NCBI GenBank assembly: GCA_020854785.1
Contig: JAHFZE010000327.1
Coordinates: 1 to 12,854 of the forward strand
Source of the DNA: Methanomethylovorans sp.
Lineage (GTDB): Archaea > Halobacteriota > Methanosarcinia > Methanosarcinales > Methanosarcinaceae
Direction: 5' to 3'
Length of the DNA stretch: 12,854 bases
Under the pieces are notes generated by a model that worked only from the letters and a program-made list of their open reading frames with translations, did no database searches and was not told where the DNA came from. Positions 6,769 through 12,854 of this stretch are shown in pieces. The stretch's first letter is position 1. Every line of letters starts with the position of its first letter. Both the position numbers and the translations under genes were made by a program.

Positions 6769-8406
6769 TCATTCCGTAGCTGCGCTCCCTCCTGCCCACT
6801 GAGCTATACGGAATATCACGAATTCTGCAGGTTTTACAGGAGCTATGCCGATCACACAGATCAACCTGCCATTGTCAATATCGTCCTGTGTCATGGTTGT
6901 CCTGTCGCATTTCACGAAGAACGCTTCTTCGGGCTTTGTACCCATCAGGGCTCCATCCTTCCAGACCGTGGTAAGGAATTGGGTGATAGTAGCCCTGACC
7001 CTTGCCCAGAGCCTTTCGTTGTTCGGCTCGAAAACAACCCATTGAGTGCCTTTTTCAATGGATTCCTCAATGTATATGAAAAGACGGCGGACATTGATGT
7101 ATTTCCAGAGAGGGTCAAGCACGATATTCCTGGCACCCCATACGAGTATACCCCGATCAGTGAAATTCCTGATCACATTGATCCCTCTGGGATTCAGGAT
7201 GCTCTGCTCATCTTTGGTCAGATCGAATTCAAGCCCCAACGCTCCCCTTACCACTTCATTTGCAGGAGCTTTATGCACACCGCGCTCGATATCACTGCGG
7301 GCATAGATCCCTGCAACATGCCCACCCGGGGGGATCTGCCTGATCTGCCGGCTCAAGGGGTCATACACCTTTAACCAGGGATAGTAGATAGCTCCGTATT
7401 TGGATTGCCTGCCGACCGTACTTGTAATTGTCAGACCTGAAACGTTGGGCTTGTTTTTACCCACATCAAGGACAGCAAACCTGTCTTTGAGGTTTTCGCA
7501 CTGGGTGAGAAGATCGTTCATGAAAATCTTCCCATCCGAATCGAAAGGAAGTTGATGCAGATCCGGGGCACAGAGAATGGATATTTCATCGATATCCCCT
7601 AAAGCAGTAAGCCCTTCTTTTGTTCCCGGAACTGCTGCGGGATCTCCAAGGAAGTCGCGTCTTTTTAATGACGATGTTCCATCACTGCCTCCATCTAGGG
7701 CTTCGAAATAGAATTTATCTATGTCTGTGTCTGAAGGCCTTCCAGAACCACTAAGGACCAAAAGATTTGAAAGATTGTTCAGTGGGTCCCCTAGCTTTTT
7801 AATGAAGTGGTCTGATGATGTTGGATCTGTTGAAAGGTTGTCGAATGTTTCGAGATAATCTGCCTTTTCAAGCAGTTCCCTTAATTTCCTCGCAATATCC
7901 ATTTCTGAATCAGTGGTAAGAACTTCTAAGATGTCTTTCTTAAAATTAGCTTCCTTCCAGTACACTATTGTCAGTTTAAAGGTTTTTGTCCCATCAGACG
8001 CCGGATCAGCATTAGCATTTGAAGAAGTTTCAACCTTTATAGCAATCCTCTTACCCCAGATCCCTTCTCCAACTGCCTTGAAAGTAACTCCGTCTTTGGT
8101 TAAACTAGCCGCTACTGCTCCTTCATCGTTGCTTCCGTCCTTCCGGTGAACAACCCGCGCAATATAACAACGTTTACCTCCATTACCAAAAAAACCCTCT
8201 ACCGCATATGGAAGGTAAGCACCTTCAGCATACCCGCCGTAGACCCTCATAAACTGGGTCCAGCTTGTGACAAGTTTCGGCGGGATCGTGGGCCCACGCT
8301 CTGTAAGACCAAGGAAACCCACTGTACTTGTACTCACTCCTTCGATCGGCCTGGCACCTATCTCAAACTCTTCTATATATACTCCTGGTGTTAAATACTC
8401 TGGAAT
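6769..8406 (-). CDS. Contractile sheath protein (Afp2/3/4 type)
   Basis: The single sheath gene of the window, predicted 545 residues. The frame contains the complete family N-terminus PEYLTPGVYIEEFEIG followed by ARPIEGVSTSTVGFLGLTERGP, which builds the strand that links neighbouring subunits. The end is also canonical: GARNIVLDPLWKYINVRRLFIYIEESIEKGTQWVVFEPNNERLWARVRATITQFLTTVWKDGALMGTKPEEAFFVKCD...GRLICVIGIAPVKPAEFVIFRI. The first ATG/GTG/TTG in frame is a GTG at 8337 (522 residues), which would delete the first 23 residues. Between the upstream stop (8430-8428) and 8337 there is none, so I chose the ATT at 8406 directly before PEYLTPG, 8 bases after AAGGAGG; ATC at 8409 is the alternative. 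Afp has three sheath paralogues; here one gene must serve all rings. Product confidence is high, the start is less certain. Confidence 0.95.
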   Translation of the reverse strand: MPEYLTPGVYIEEFEIGARPIEGVSTSTVGFLGLTERGPTIPPKLVTSWTQFMRVYGGYAEGAYLPYAVEGFFGNGGKRCYIARVVHRKDGSNDEGAVAASLTKDGVTFKAVGEGIWGKRIAIKVETSSNANADPASDGTKTFKLTIVYWKEANFKKDILEVLTTDSEMDIARKLRELLEKADYLETFDNLSTDPTSSDHFIKKLGDPLNNLSNLLVLSGSGRPSDTDIDKFYFEALDGGSDGTSSLKRRDFLGDPAAVPGTKEGLTALGDIDEISILCAPDLHQLPFDSDGKIFMNDLLTQCENLKDRFAVLDVGKNKPNVSGLTITSTVGRQSKYGAIYYPWLKVYDPLSRQIRQIPPGGHVAGIYARSDIERGVHKAPANEVVRGALGLEFDLTKDEQSILNPRGINVIRNFTDRGILVWGARNIVLDPLWKYINVRRLFIYIEESIEKGTQWVVFEPNNERLWARVRATITQFLTTVWKDGALMGTKPEEAFFVKCDRTTMTQDDIDNGRLICVIGIAPVKPAEFVIFRIAQWAGGSAATE

Positions 8407-8412
8407 GATGTT

Positions 8413-8420
8413 CTCCTCCT
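8413..8420 (-). promoter_or_regulatory. Strong ribosome binding site of the sheath gene
   Basis: AAGGAGGA, close to a perfect archaeal anti-Shine-Dalgarno match, lies 6 bases before the ATT at 8406 (8 bases if counted from GGAGG) and over 70 bases before the first GTG at 8337. Its position decides in favour of initiation near 8406-8409 rather than at 8337. Confidence 0.8.
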
Positions 8421-8501
8421 TATCAATTTATAGTGCTATTGAAATATCTTTTTCTGACCTGCAACTAATCTAAATGTTATCATGAAAACAAAAACAATTA
8501 T

Positions 8502-8513
8502 GAATTATAATTC
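8502..8513 (-). promoter_or_regulatory. Candidate internal TATA-like element before the sheath gene
   Basis: AT-rich sequence TTATAATT inside the palindrome GAATTATAATTC, about 95-105 bases upstream of the sheath start. It resembles an archaeal TATA box, but the palindrome leaves the direction unknown, and such sequences are common in AT-rich gaps. Sheath and tube genes would gain from a separate promoter. Low confidence. Confidence 0.25.
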
Positions 8514-8551
8514 GAAATTCCTACTCCAGAATATCTGGATCAGGTACTTCA

Positions 8552-9148
8552 TCAGGGAAGAGAGATAACCCCCGCTGAAACAGTTTGAAACTCTTTTGCA
8601 GCAATGTTAATTGTTCTGGTATTCCCATTTTTTTTACTCTCAATGATTACCTCCTCTTCATTTTCAATGCCGCTCAAATAAAAAACAAAACTTCCATTCT
8701 CATCGCTTATGGTTTCCATATCTCTGCCTATTACCCTCAACTGAGCACCTTTTACGGGTGCTTTTGCTGCATCCCTGACAACACCCCTTATAAGTGTCGC
8801 ATTTTGGGAAAAAGGATAAACAGGTCTTGGTATAAGGATAATCTCACTTATTGGATTCTTCTGATCGGGAAAAGATGAAATATCAACAGTCATTTCCTCT
8901 GAGAAATACAGATCTGAGTCAACTCTCACAGTGTAGGTTCCAGCTTTAAGGTCCGTAAAGAGATAATAACCGCTTGTGTTTTTCATGGCTTTTTTGTCTG
9001 TTTCCTTTACCTTAACCTGAATGCTGCCAATAGGTTCTTTGTTTGTAAAATCATCGATCAGCTGAACTGCAAAAGAAAGTGTGGTTGTTATCACAAGGTC
9101 CAGATATGCAATATACTGACCGGTCTCATGAGGTGTGGAAAAAGCCAT
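8552..9148 (-). CDS. Carboxypeptidase-regulatory-like two-domain protein
   Basis: This 198-residue protein contains two Ig-like beta-sandwich modules of the carboxypeptidase regulatory-like type. Module 1 is at about residues 25-110 (VQLIDDFTNKEPIGSIQVKVKETDKKAMKNTSGYYLFTDLKAGTYTVRVDSDLYFSEEMTVDI), and module 2 at about 115-195 (TLIRGVVRDAAKAPVKGAQLRVIGRDMETISDENGSFVFYLSG...VIIESKKNGNTRTINI). The repeated pattern GxVxDxxxxPVxGAxVxVxG...TxxxGxFxF is diagnostic. No signal peptide or anchor was seen, so it is probably cytoplasmic and part of the particle, for example a collar or decoration near the DUF4255 terminator. This is inferred from place only. The ATG at 9148 lies 4 bases after the DUF4255 stop, with GAAGG about 9 bases upstream. 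Confidence 0.85.
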   Translation of the reverse strand: MAFSTPHETGQYIAYLDLVITTTLSFAVQLIDDFTNKEPIGSIQVKVKETDKKAMKNTSGYYLFTDLKAGTYTVRVDSDLYFSEEMTVDISSFPDQKNPISEIILIPRPVYPFSQNATLIRGVVRDAAKAPVKGAQLRVIGRDMETISDENGSFVFYLSGIENEEEVIIESKKNGNTRTINIAAKEFQTVSAGVISLP

Positions 9149-9152
9149 GTTA

Positions 9153-9755
9153 TCAGCCTTCTTTCTTCGTCACCATCTGCATGTAATACAGCTCTTTGGA
9201 TATCACTCTCTGAACACTCATCTCCCGGGCTGAATCTATCCTCACCGGAGTTACCACATAGCAAACTGAGGATCTGAAGGGTCTGCCCGCAAAGGTGGTC
9301 CATATCTTAGTAAGGTCATCCAGAGTGGGAGATGTTAGCGTTATGTGCAATTCATCGCTTCTGTCAAGGTTTCCCTTCAAAAGCGATCCGCCCAGGATAG
9401 AATTCTCATGGAGAACCTGCAGAGCTCTCCCCAAAACCCTGTGTTCTTCCAGTGCCTTTTCAGTTTTATCCTGTTCCCCGGAAGATACATGAGATGTCAG
9501 CATGTAATATAATTCAAGAAATTGTGGAGGTAATGTAACCTTTGACGGATATGTCACTTGCATCTCCTGGTTCTTTAAATGGGCATTTTCAAGTATCTGG
9601 TATAAGAATAGAGATAGTCGAACATTGTCTTTAGTGTCTATCTCTCCCGGAGAAGCCAGAATAATCGAATCCCTAGGGATCAGGTCTTCCATGTTATCCC
9701 TTAATATTCCTATCAATGTTTCGCTGACATTGGCTATAGCTCCGTAATCAGACAT
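9153..9755 (-). CDS. DUF4255 tube/sheath terminator (Afp16/Pvc16 type)
   Basis: This 200-residue protein matches DUF4255, the N-terminal domain of Afp16 and Pvc16. These cap the tube end and fix its length in eCIS. Landmarks are YGAIANVSETLIGILRDNM, SIILASPGEIDTKDNVRLSLFLYQILENAHLKNQEMQ, LPPQFLELYYMLTSHVSSGEQDKTEKALEEHRVLGRALQVLHENSIL and the C-terminal LTSPTLDDLTKIWTTFAGRPFRSSVCYVVTPVRIDS, all usual for the family. The ATG at 9755 overlaps the ATPase stop by 8 bases, with AAAGGAC as ribosome site, so translation is coupled to the ATPase. In Afp the gene is also next to the ATPase (afp15-afp16). Confidence 0.93.
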   Translation of the reverse strand: MSDYGAIANVSETLIGILRDNMEDLIPRDSIILASPGEIDTKDNVRLSLFLYQILENAHLKNQEMQVTYPSKVTLPPQFLELYYMLTSHVSSGEQDKTEKALEEHRVLGRALQVLHENSILGGSLLKGNLDRSDELHITLTSPTLDDLTKIWTTFAGRPFRSSVCYVVTPVRIDSAREMSVQRVISKELYYMQMVTKKEG

Positions 9756-11976
9756 TGTCCTTTTCTCCTGATTGCTTGATCCACCGGGAATACTCTCCGA
9801 AATCAGCCTCAGTAAAAAGCTTCCCGATCTTTTGCAGTTCCCTTTTTGTAGCTTTGATCAGGTGTTCCATTCCCACAATACCTGAGCTTCCAGCAGCCAG
9901 AAAGGCTGCGGCAAGTGCTATATTTTTAATGTTCCCTCCGGTGAACTTGAACTTTGACAGGAAAGCGAAGTCTACATCATCTCCAAGGGGAGTTTCAGCC
10001 GGAAATGTGCCCCGCCAGATCATTTCCCTAGATATGTCATCGGGGAGTGGAAATTCGATAGTGAAATGCAGCCTGCGTAGGAATGCATCGTCTATATTTT
10101 TTCGGAAATTACTTGCAAGGATCGCCGTTCCTACGTGTTCCTCCATTTTCTGGAGCAGATAGGCAATTTCAATGTTCGCATACCGATCATGAGCATCCTT
10201 AACTTCCGATCTCTTTCCAAAAAGTGCATCCGCTTCATCAAAAAAAAGGATTGCATTGCTGGTTTGAGCTTCATTGAAAATCTTTTCCAGGTTTTTTTCG
10301 GTTTCTCCAATATACTTGCTGACCACATTTGAGAGATCGATCTTATAGAGGTCCAGGTCCACCGCATTTGCAACGATCTCCGCAGCCATGGTCTTCCCGG
10401 TTCCGGATGGCCCGGAGAAAAGAACATTCAACCCCTTTCCCAGAGAAAGTTTCTTTTCGAAGCCCCAGTCGGAGTATACTTTTCCTCTGTGCCTGATAAA
10501 ACCACAGACTTCTTTTAACTGCGATTTTGTATCTTTTGGGAGAACTATATCTTTCCAGGTATAATGTGGATCGATCTTTATGGCAAGAGAACTTATTTTT
10601 TGATTGGACTGGAGCCTGCAGCCCTCGTAAAGGTCTTCCATCGATAAGATAGGATCAGAAGGGTCCTTCAACTTCGCAAATGTATGTGCTGTGAAGACAG
10701 CATCTTTTATTCTACCACCACTGAGCTGGAATTTGTTTGCAAGAATGCTCGTATCCACATTGACGGCTACGTTGTAACCTTCCAGAGCATTCTCCCATAC
10801 TTGTTTACGCAGCGGATATGAAGGCAAGGGAAAGGAAAAATGTATAAACCCATTGTTTATGAGCTCTTCTTTCAATCCCTCACTGCACTCCAACGGTTTC
10901 GTTCCAGCTAAGAACAACCAGTTAGGGAAAGCCATTAAGACCTGGATCAGATATCTTATCTGAATTTCCGATTCTCTGAAAGCCAAAGACCCCTGATCTT
11001 CGAACAACACATCGAAATTCTCGAGATACAATGCAGAATTTTGAAGCAATGCTTCTCGTAGTATGAGAGCGGCTGTTTCTGAGGACTGAGAAGAGGTGTC
11101 TTTGAACAGGGACTTTGTATCAACTACAAGCATGTCCATCCCTGCTATCCTGCAGGCTGCTTTTGCTGCACTCATTTTTCCACTGCCATTAGCTCCAGTG
11201 AACAGGAACTTCAAGGGAGAACTATTCTGAACATGCCATGTTATCATGTCCTTCAGCCTGCCTTTGAGGTCAGCAGGAAGAATAAGGTCATCAAAAGAAC
11301 TTTCAGGGTTAACTAAGTGTGAAGATCTCCTAACTTTCCTGTCAGGCTGGTCAGACCCCAGTAAAAAGCCGATTATTCTCTCATCAACTTTGATGAAGCT
11401 GGATATAAGGGGTAATTGGCCATTCTGTCTATCTCCTGTAAGATGGATAAGATCATTTTTAAGCAGCGACGAAGCGGGAGAAAAATAGGTTCTTGACCTT
11501 AATTTTGCTTCCATCGTCGGGCAGAGCAGATTCATGACCAGATCGATCCCGGGGCGTTTTCGGGTCACGTCATTCTGAAGATAGGAATATATTTTTTCAT
11601 ATTTCAGATCCAATTCCGGAGCAAGCCCGATCAAAAGAACGTCGATCTCAAATGGATCCAGGCTGAACAGTTCAATGAGTTTTCGAAGCCGCAGTTGTGT
11701 ACCTTGCTTCAGGCTTGCATCGATCTTAGCATCAAGGTGTTTTCTTAATACCTCAAGCTCATCCTTTTTTTCATATGTAAGAGATCTGAAAGTACCCAGA
11801 AAAGCTGGCAGTTCATATAAATTTTGTATTTCAGTCTCTGAGATATAGAGACCCATGAACTCATCCGAAGGAACAGGGTCTACTGTCATCATTCTTTCAA
11901 GGCATACCCTAATAAGCTGGTCTATCCTTGAAAGCTCATCCAGCAGATGTTCCAGACTGTCATCATAAGGTATCAT
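9748..11976 (-). CDS. Tandem AAA ATPase (Afp15 type)
   Basis: This 742-residue protein is the eCIS AAA ATPase. Residues about 90-155 (LRLRKLIELFSLDPFEIDVLLIGLAPELDLKYEKIYSYLQNDV) match the winged-helix N-domain found with these ATPases. A first AAA module (about 225-450) is degenerate: Walker A is GANGSGKM (261-268, Met for Thr/Ser) and the Walker B position reads ALYLENFD (315-322), without the DE pair. The second module (about 475-720) is intact: Walker A GPSGTGKT (522-529), Walker B ILFFDEADALF (576-586), sensor 1 ILASN (619-623) and arginine-finger candidates R634-R635. A role in assembly or remodelling of the particle is inferred from the family. The ATG at 11976 overlaps the previous gene by 14 bases; the upstream ribosome site is weak, so coupling is likely. 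Confidence 0.93.
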   Translation of the reverse strand: MIPYDDSLEHLLDELSRIDQLIRVCLERMMTVDPVPSDEFMGLYISETEIQNLYELPAFLGTFRSLTYEKKDELEVLRKHLDAKIDASLKQGTQLRLRKLIELFSLDPFEIDVLLIGLAPELDLKYEKIYSYLQNDVTRKRPGIDLVMNLLCPTMEAKLRSRTYFSPASSLLKNDLIHLTGDRQNGQLPLISSFIKVDERIIGFLLGSDQPDRKVRRSSHLVNPESSFDDLILPADLKGRLKDMITWHVQNSSPLKFLFTGANGSGKMSAAKAACRIAGMDMLVVDTKSLFKDTSSQSSETAALILREALLQNSALYLENFDVLFEDQGSLAFRESEIQIRYLIQVLMAFPNWLFLAGTKPLECSEGLKEELINNGFIHFSFPLPSYPLRKQVWENALEGYNVAVNVDTSILANKFQLSGGRIKDAVFTAHTFAKLKDPSDPILSMEDLYEGCRLQSNQKISSLAIKIDPHYTWKDIVLPKDTKSQLKEVCGFIRHRGKVYSDWGFEKKLSLGKGLNVLFSGPSGTGKTMAAEIVANAVDLDLYKIDLSNVVSKYIGETEKNLEKIFNEAQTSNAILFFDEADALFGKRSEVKDAHDRYANIEIAYLLQKMEEHVGTAILASNFRKNIDDAFLRRLHFTIEFPLPDDISREMIWRGTFPAETPLGDDVDFAFLSKFKFTGGNIKNIALAAAFLAAGSSGIVGMEHLIKATKRELQKIGKLFTEADFGEYSRWIKQSGEKDNV

Positions 11977-12322
11977 GAAAGCTTAACTCTTTCTTGTTCT
12001 CACAGCACTTTTTGAGAACTTCATGATATGCATTCATCAAAATTTCCAGATCCTGTAATCTTCCCTGTGACTTGAACCTCTCTACAGCAAGCAGGAACTG
12101 TGCAGTATTTTCAACAGGCAGATTTTTCTGTGCAAATTTACATGCAAGCATTTTCAGTTCTTTTCTGGAAGAATATCTCTTTGGCCTTTTCTCATCTACA
12201 AAATTGATCATTAGACCACAGTTCCTATGACCAACTGTCCTTGTAGATGGATTTAAGGATGTTTTCATGTAATCTCTGAATATATCAGTCTCTATGAACT
12301 CCCCACATTCACACAAGATCAT
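11963..12322 (-). CDS. Small Cys/His protein at the head of the eCIS operon
   Basis: This 119-residue protein is not one I can name. Residues 4-35 hold a possible zinc site, CEC (C4, C6) and HRNC (H32, C35). The middle is basic (DEKRPKRYSSRKELKMLACKFAQKN), and residues 70-110 are predicted helical (TAQFLLAVERFKSQGRLQDLEILMNAYHEVLKKCC). It is the first gene of the operon, ending 14 bases inside the ATPase gene. Being small, cytoplasmic and with a metal-like site and basic patch, it could regulate the operon or act as an adaptor for the ATPase; neither is shown by the sequence. The ATG at 12322 has GGGGTG 6 bases upstream. Immediately before it is an in-frame TAG, discussed separately. Confidence 0.8.
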   Translation of the reverse strand: MILCECGEFIETDIFRDYMKTSLNPSTRTVGHRNCGLMINFVDEKRPKRYSSRKELKMLACKFAQKNLPVENTAQFLLAVERFKSQGRLQDLEILMNAYHEVLKKCCENKKELSFHDTL

Positions 12323-12382
12323 CTAAGCACCCCAATTTTTTAAAAAAATACAAAGTTCCCACTCAATAAAAGGAGTTATCAT
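12323..12382 (-). other. Possible 19-codon leader ORF ending at TAG, in frame with the first gene
   Basis: An ATG at 12382 opens MITPFIEWELCIFLKNWGA, which ends at TAG 12325-12323, directly adjacent to the ATG at 12322 and in the same frame. Its upstream ribosome site is poor (GGGCG). It may be chance, a leader peptide, or an N-terminal extension if the amber codon is decoded. Low confidence. Confidence 0.2.
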
Positions 12383-12452
12383 CGCCCAATCGCTCGCCCC
12401 TTGTATTAATTAGTCGATCCCACTGTACTAACTATAAATTTGGTGTGATATA

Positions 12453-12461
12453 CTATTTAAA
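12453..12461 (-). promoter_or_regulatory. Candidate TATA box of the eCIS operon
   Basis: On the minus strand the element reads TTTAAATAG, near the archaeal consensus TTTAWATA, preceded by an A-rich stretch (AAAAATG). A start about 25 bases downstream would be near 12430, leaving a leader of about 105-110 bases before the ATG at 12322. No other equally good match was seen in the region on this strand. Confidence 0.5.
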
Positions 12462-12684
12462 CATTTTTCTTGCAGCTGATTTTTATCTAATAACATGTAT
12501 AAAATACTATTTTGAATTTTTAGTAATATGATCTTATTTAAAAGATATAGGAGGAGTTATTCTTCTAAGTTAAAAAACAGATATCAAGAAAATAAATACA
12601 TACCATCAGCTAAAAAGCCAACTTGAAAGATGAAAAGCACATAATATTGCAGGGGTCCATTATTTTTTACTGATGACCACAACC

Positions 12685-12698
12685 TTAAATATTAATAC
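12685..12698 (+). promoter_or_regulatory. Candidate TATA box of the dikinase gene
   Basis: TTAAATATTAATAC on the plus strand resembles an archaeal TATA box. A start about 25 bases downstream would be near 12715, giving a leader of about 60 bases before the GTG at 12775. Confidence 0.45.
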
Positions 12699-12774
12699 AA
12701 CAATTGTGCTGCATTCCATACATAATCCAACCATTTAACTATACTGATGCATCAGGTCCCAGGGAGGAAAGTTG

Positions 12775-12854
12775 GTGGCAGACAACAAATTCGTTTACTT
12801 TTTCGGCGGTAATAAGACAGAAGGAAAAAACAGTATGAAAGACCTGCTGGGTGG
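12775..12854 (+). CDS. ppdK: Pyruvate, phosphate dikinase, N-terminal fragment
   Basis: Only the first 26 codons are in the window. The start GTG at 12775 follows GGGAGG by 7 bases; TTG at 12772 is the alternative. The peptide contains KFVYFFGGNKTEG and SMKDLLGG, the classical pyruvate, phosphate dikinase beginning (YVYxFGGGxAEGxxxMKxLLGGKGANLAEM). The enzyme interconverts pyruvate, ATP and phosphate with phosphoenolpyruvate, AMP and diphosphate, a gluconeogenic step in methanogens. Divergent from the eCIS operon, it is probably a normal chromosomal neighbour of the insertion. The catalytic His lies beyond the window. Confidence 0.85.
   Translation, partial: MADNKFVYFFGGNKTEGKNSMKDLLG

Larger units (their letters stand above)
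8407..8551 (-). other. 145-bp non-coding gap before the sheath gene
   Basis: The only long gap inside the operon. It is AT-rich and includes a 12-base perfect palindrome GAATTATAATTC (8502-8513), a TATAAAT run at about 8432-8426 and, at 8420-8413, the strong AAGGAGGA ribosome site of the sheath gene. No ORF was found. It is a plausible place for an internal promoter to raise the level of sheath and tube proteins, which are needed in far higher amounts than the genes upstream. Confidence 0.6.
12323..12774. other. 452-bp AT-rich divergent intergenic region
   Basis: Lies between the divergent eCIS operon and the dikinase gene. It contains the two TATA candidates and the possible leader ORF at 12382-12323. 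At 12551-12557 there is a GGAGGAG ribosome-site look-alike on the plus strand, but no start or ORF follows it. I found no tRNA, CRISPR, insertion sequence or strong terminator hairpin. Confidence 0.7.

Noticed and set aside
6979-7374. Plus-strand open frame opposite the sheath C-terminus
   Set aside because: It is antisense to highly conserved sheath sequence and its translation shows no family. A shadow frame.
6769-8337. Sheath gene starting at the GTG at 8337
   Set aside because: It drops 23 conserved N-terminal residues and lies over 70 bases from the only strong ribosome site.
9755-10162. Plus-strand open frame opposite the ATPase
   Set aside because: It lies opposite the strongly conserved AAA module 2; its translation has no recognisable domain and no ribosome site. 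A shadow frame.
12334-12347. T/A-run palindrome near the first gene as a terminator
   Set aside because: It lies inside the presumed leader of the operon, lacks a GC stem, and no gene ends into it.
12551-12580. GGAGGAG ribosome-site look-alike on the plus strand in the divergent region
   Set aside because: No ATG, GTG or TTG at a useful distance, and stops follow soon in frame.
1-12854. CRISPR arrays, insertion sequences, tRNA or attachment sites
   Set aside because: No regularly spaced repeats, transposase frames, cloverleaf-like sequence or terminal inverted repeats were noticed when reading.

Overview
The window is most of the structural operon of a contractile injection system, of the extracellular type (eCIS: Afp, PVC, MAC-like), in what looks like a methanogenic archaeon. 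Evidence for an archaeon: strong GGAGG-type ribosome sites with mixed ATG, GTG and possibly ATT starts, TATA-like promoter boxes (TTTAAATAG-type) in the AT-rich intergenic region, and a divergent gene at the right edge that reads as pyruvate, phosphate dikinase. None of the 15 genes whose end is visible stops with TAG (5 TAA, 10 TGA). That fits the amber avoidance of pyrrolysine-using Methanosarcinales, but the order is my inference and not proven.

Layout. All CIS genes lie on the minus strand, so transcription runs from right to left. From the promoter near 12460 the order is: a small Cys/His protein (12322-11963), a double-AAA ATPase of the Afp15 type (11976-9748), a DUF4255 tube/sheath terminator of the Afp16 type (9755-9153), a two-domain carboxypeptidase-regulatory-like protein (9148-8552), a 145-bp gap with a weak promoter candidate, one sheath gene (8406-6769), tube protein 1 (6719-6285), a small tail-assembly-like pair (6272-5901 and 5904-5719), tube protein 2 (5680-5243), an unrecognised 342-residue protein (5243-4215), a CIS_tube/LysM protein of the Afp7 type (4214-3567), a gp27/gpD-like hub (3563-2478), a gp5/gpV-like spike (2478-1819), a PAAR tip (1809-1516), gp25 (1462-1067), and the first 354 codons of a baseplate J-like Afp11 wedge protein that runs off the left edge. 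Genes are 0-53 bp apart or overlap by 1-14 bp, except before the sheath, so this is one tightly coupled operon. The tape measure, Afp12 and any toxins are not in the window and would lie to the left.

How it works together. Sheath and tube 1 form the contractile body. Tube 2, the Afp7-like protein, hub, spike and PAAR build the central baseplate and tip. gp25 and the J-like protein form the wedge. The DUF4255 protein caps the tube, and the ATPase is the usual eCIS accessory ATPase. At the far right a 452-bp AT-rich region separates the operon from the divergent pyruvate, phosphate dikinase gene.

Most noteworthy points: the sheath gene has no ATG, GTG or TTG at its conserved N-terminus and appears to start at ATT; the Afp11-like protein carries a helix-hairpin-helix-like segment; the VgrG-like protein is split into two cistrons; the N-terminal AAA domain of the ATPase is degenerate; and an in-frame amber codon lies just before the first gene of the operon.
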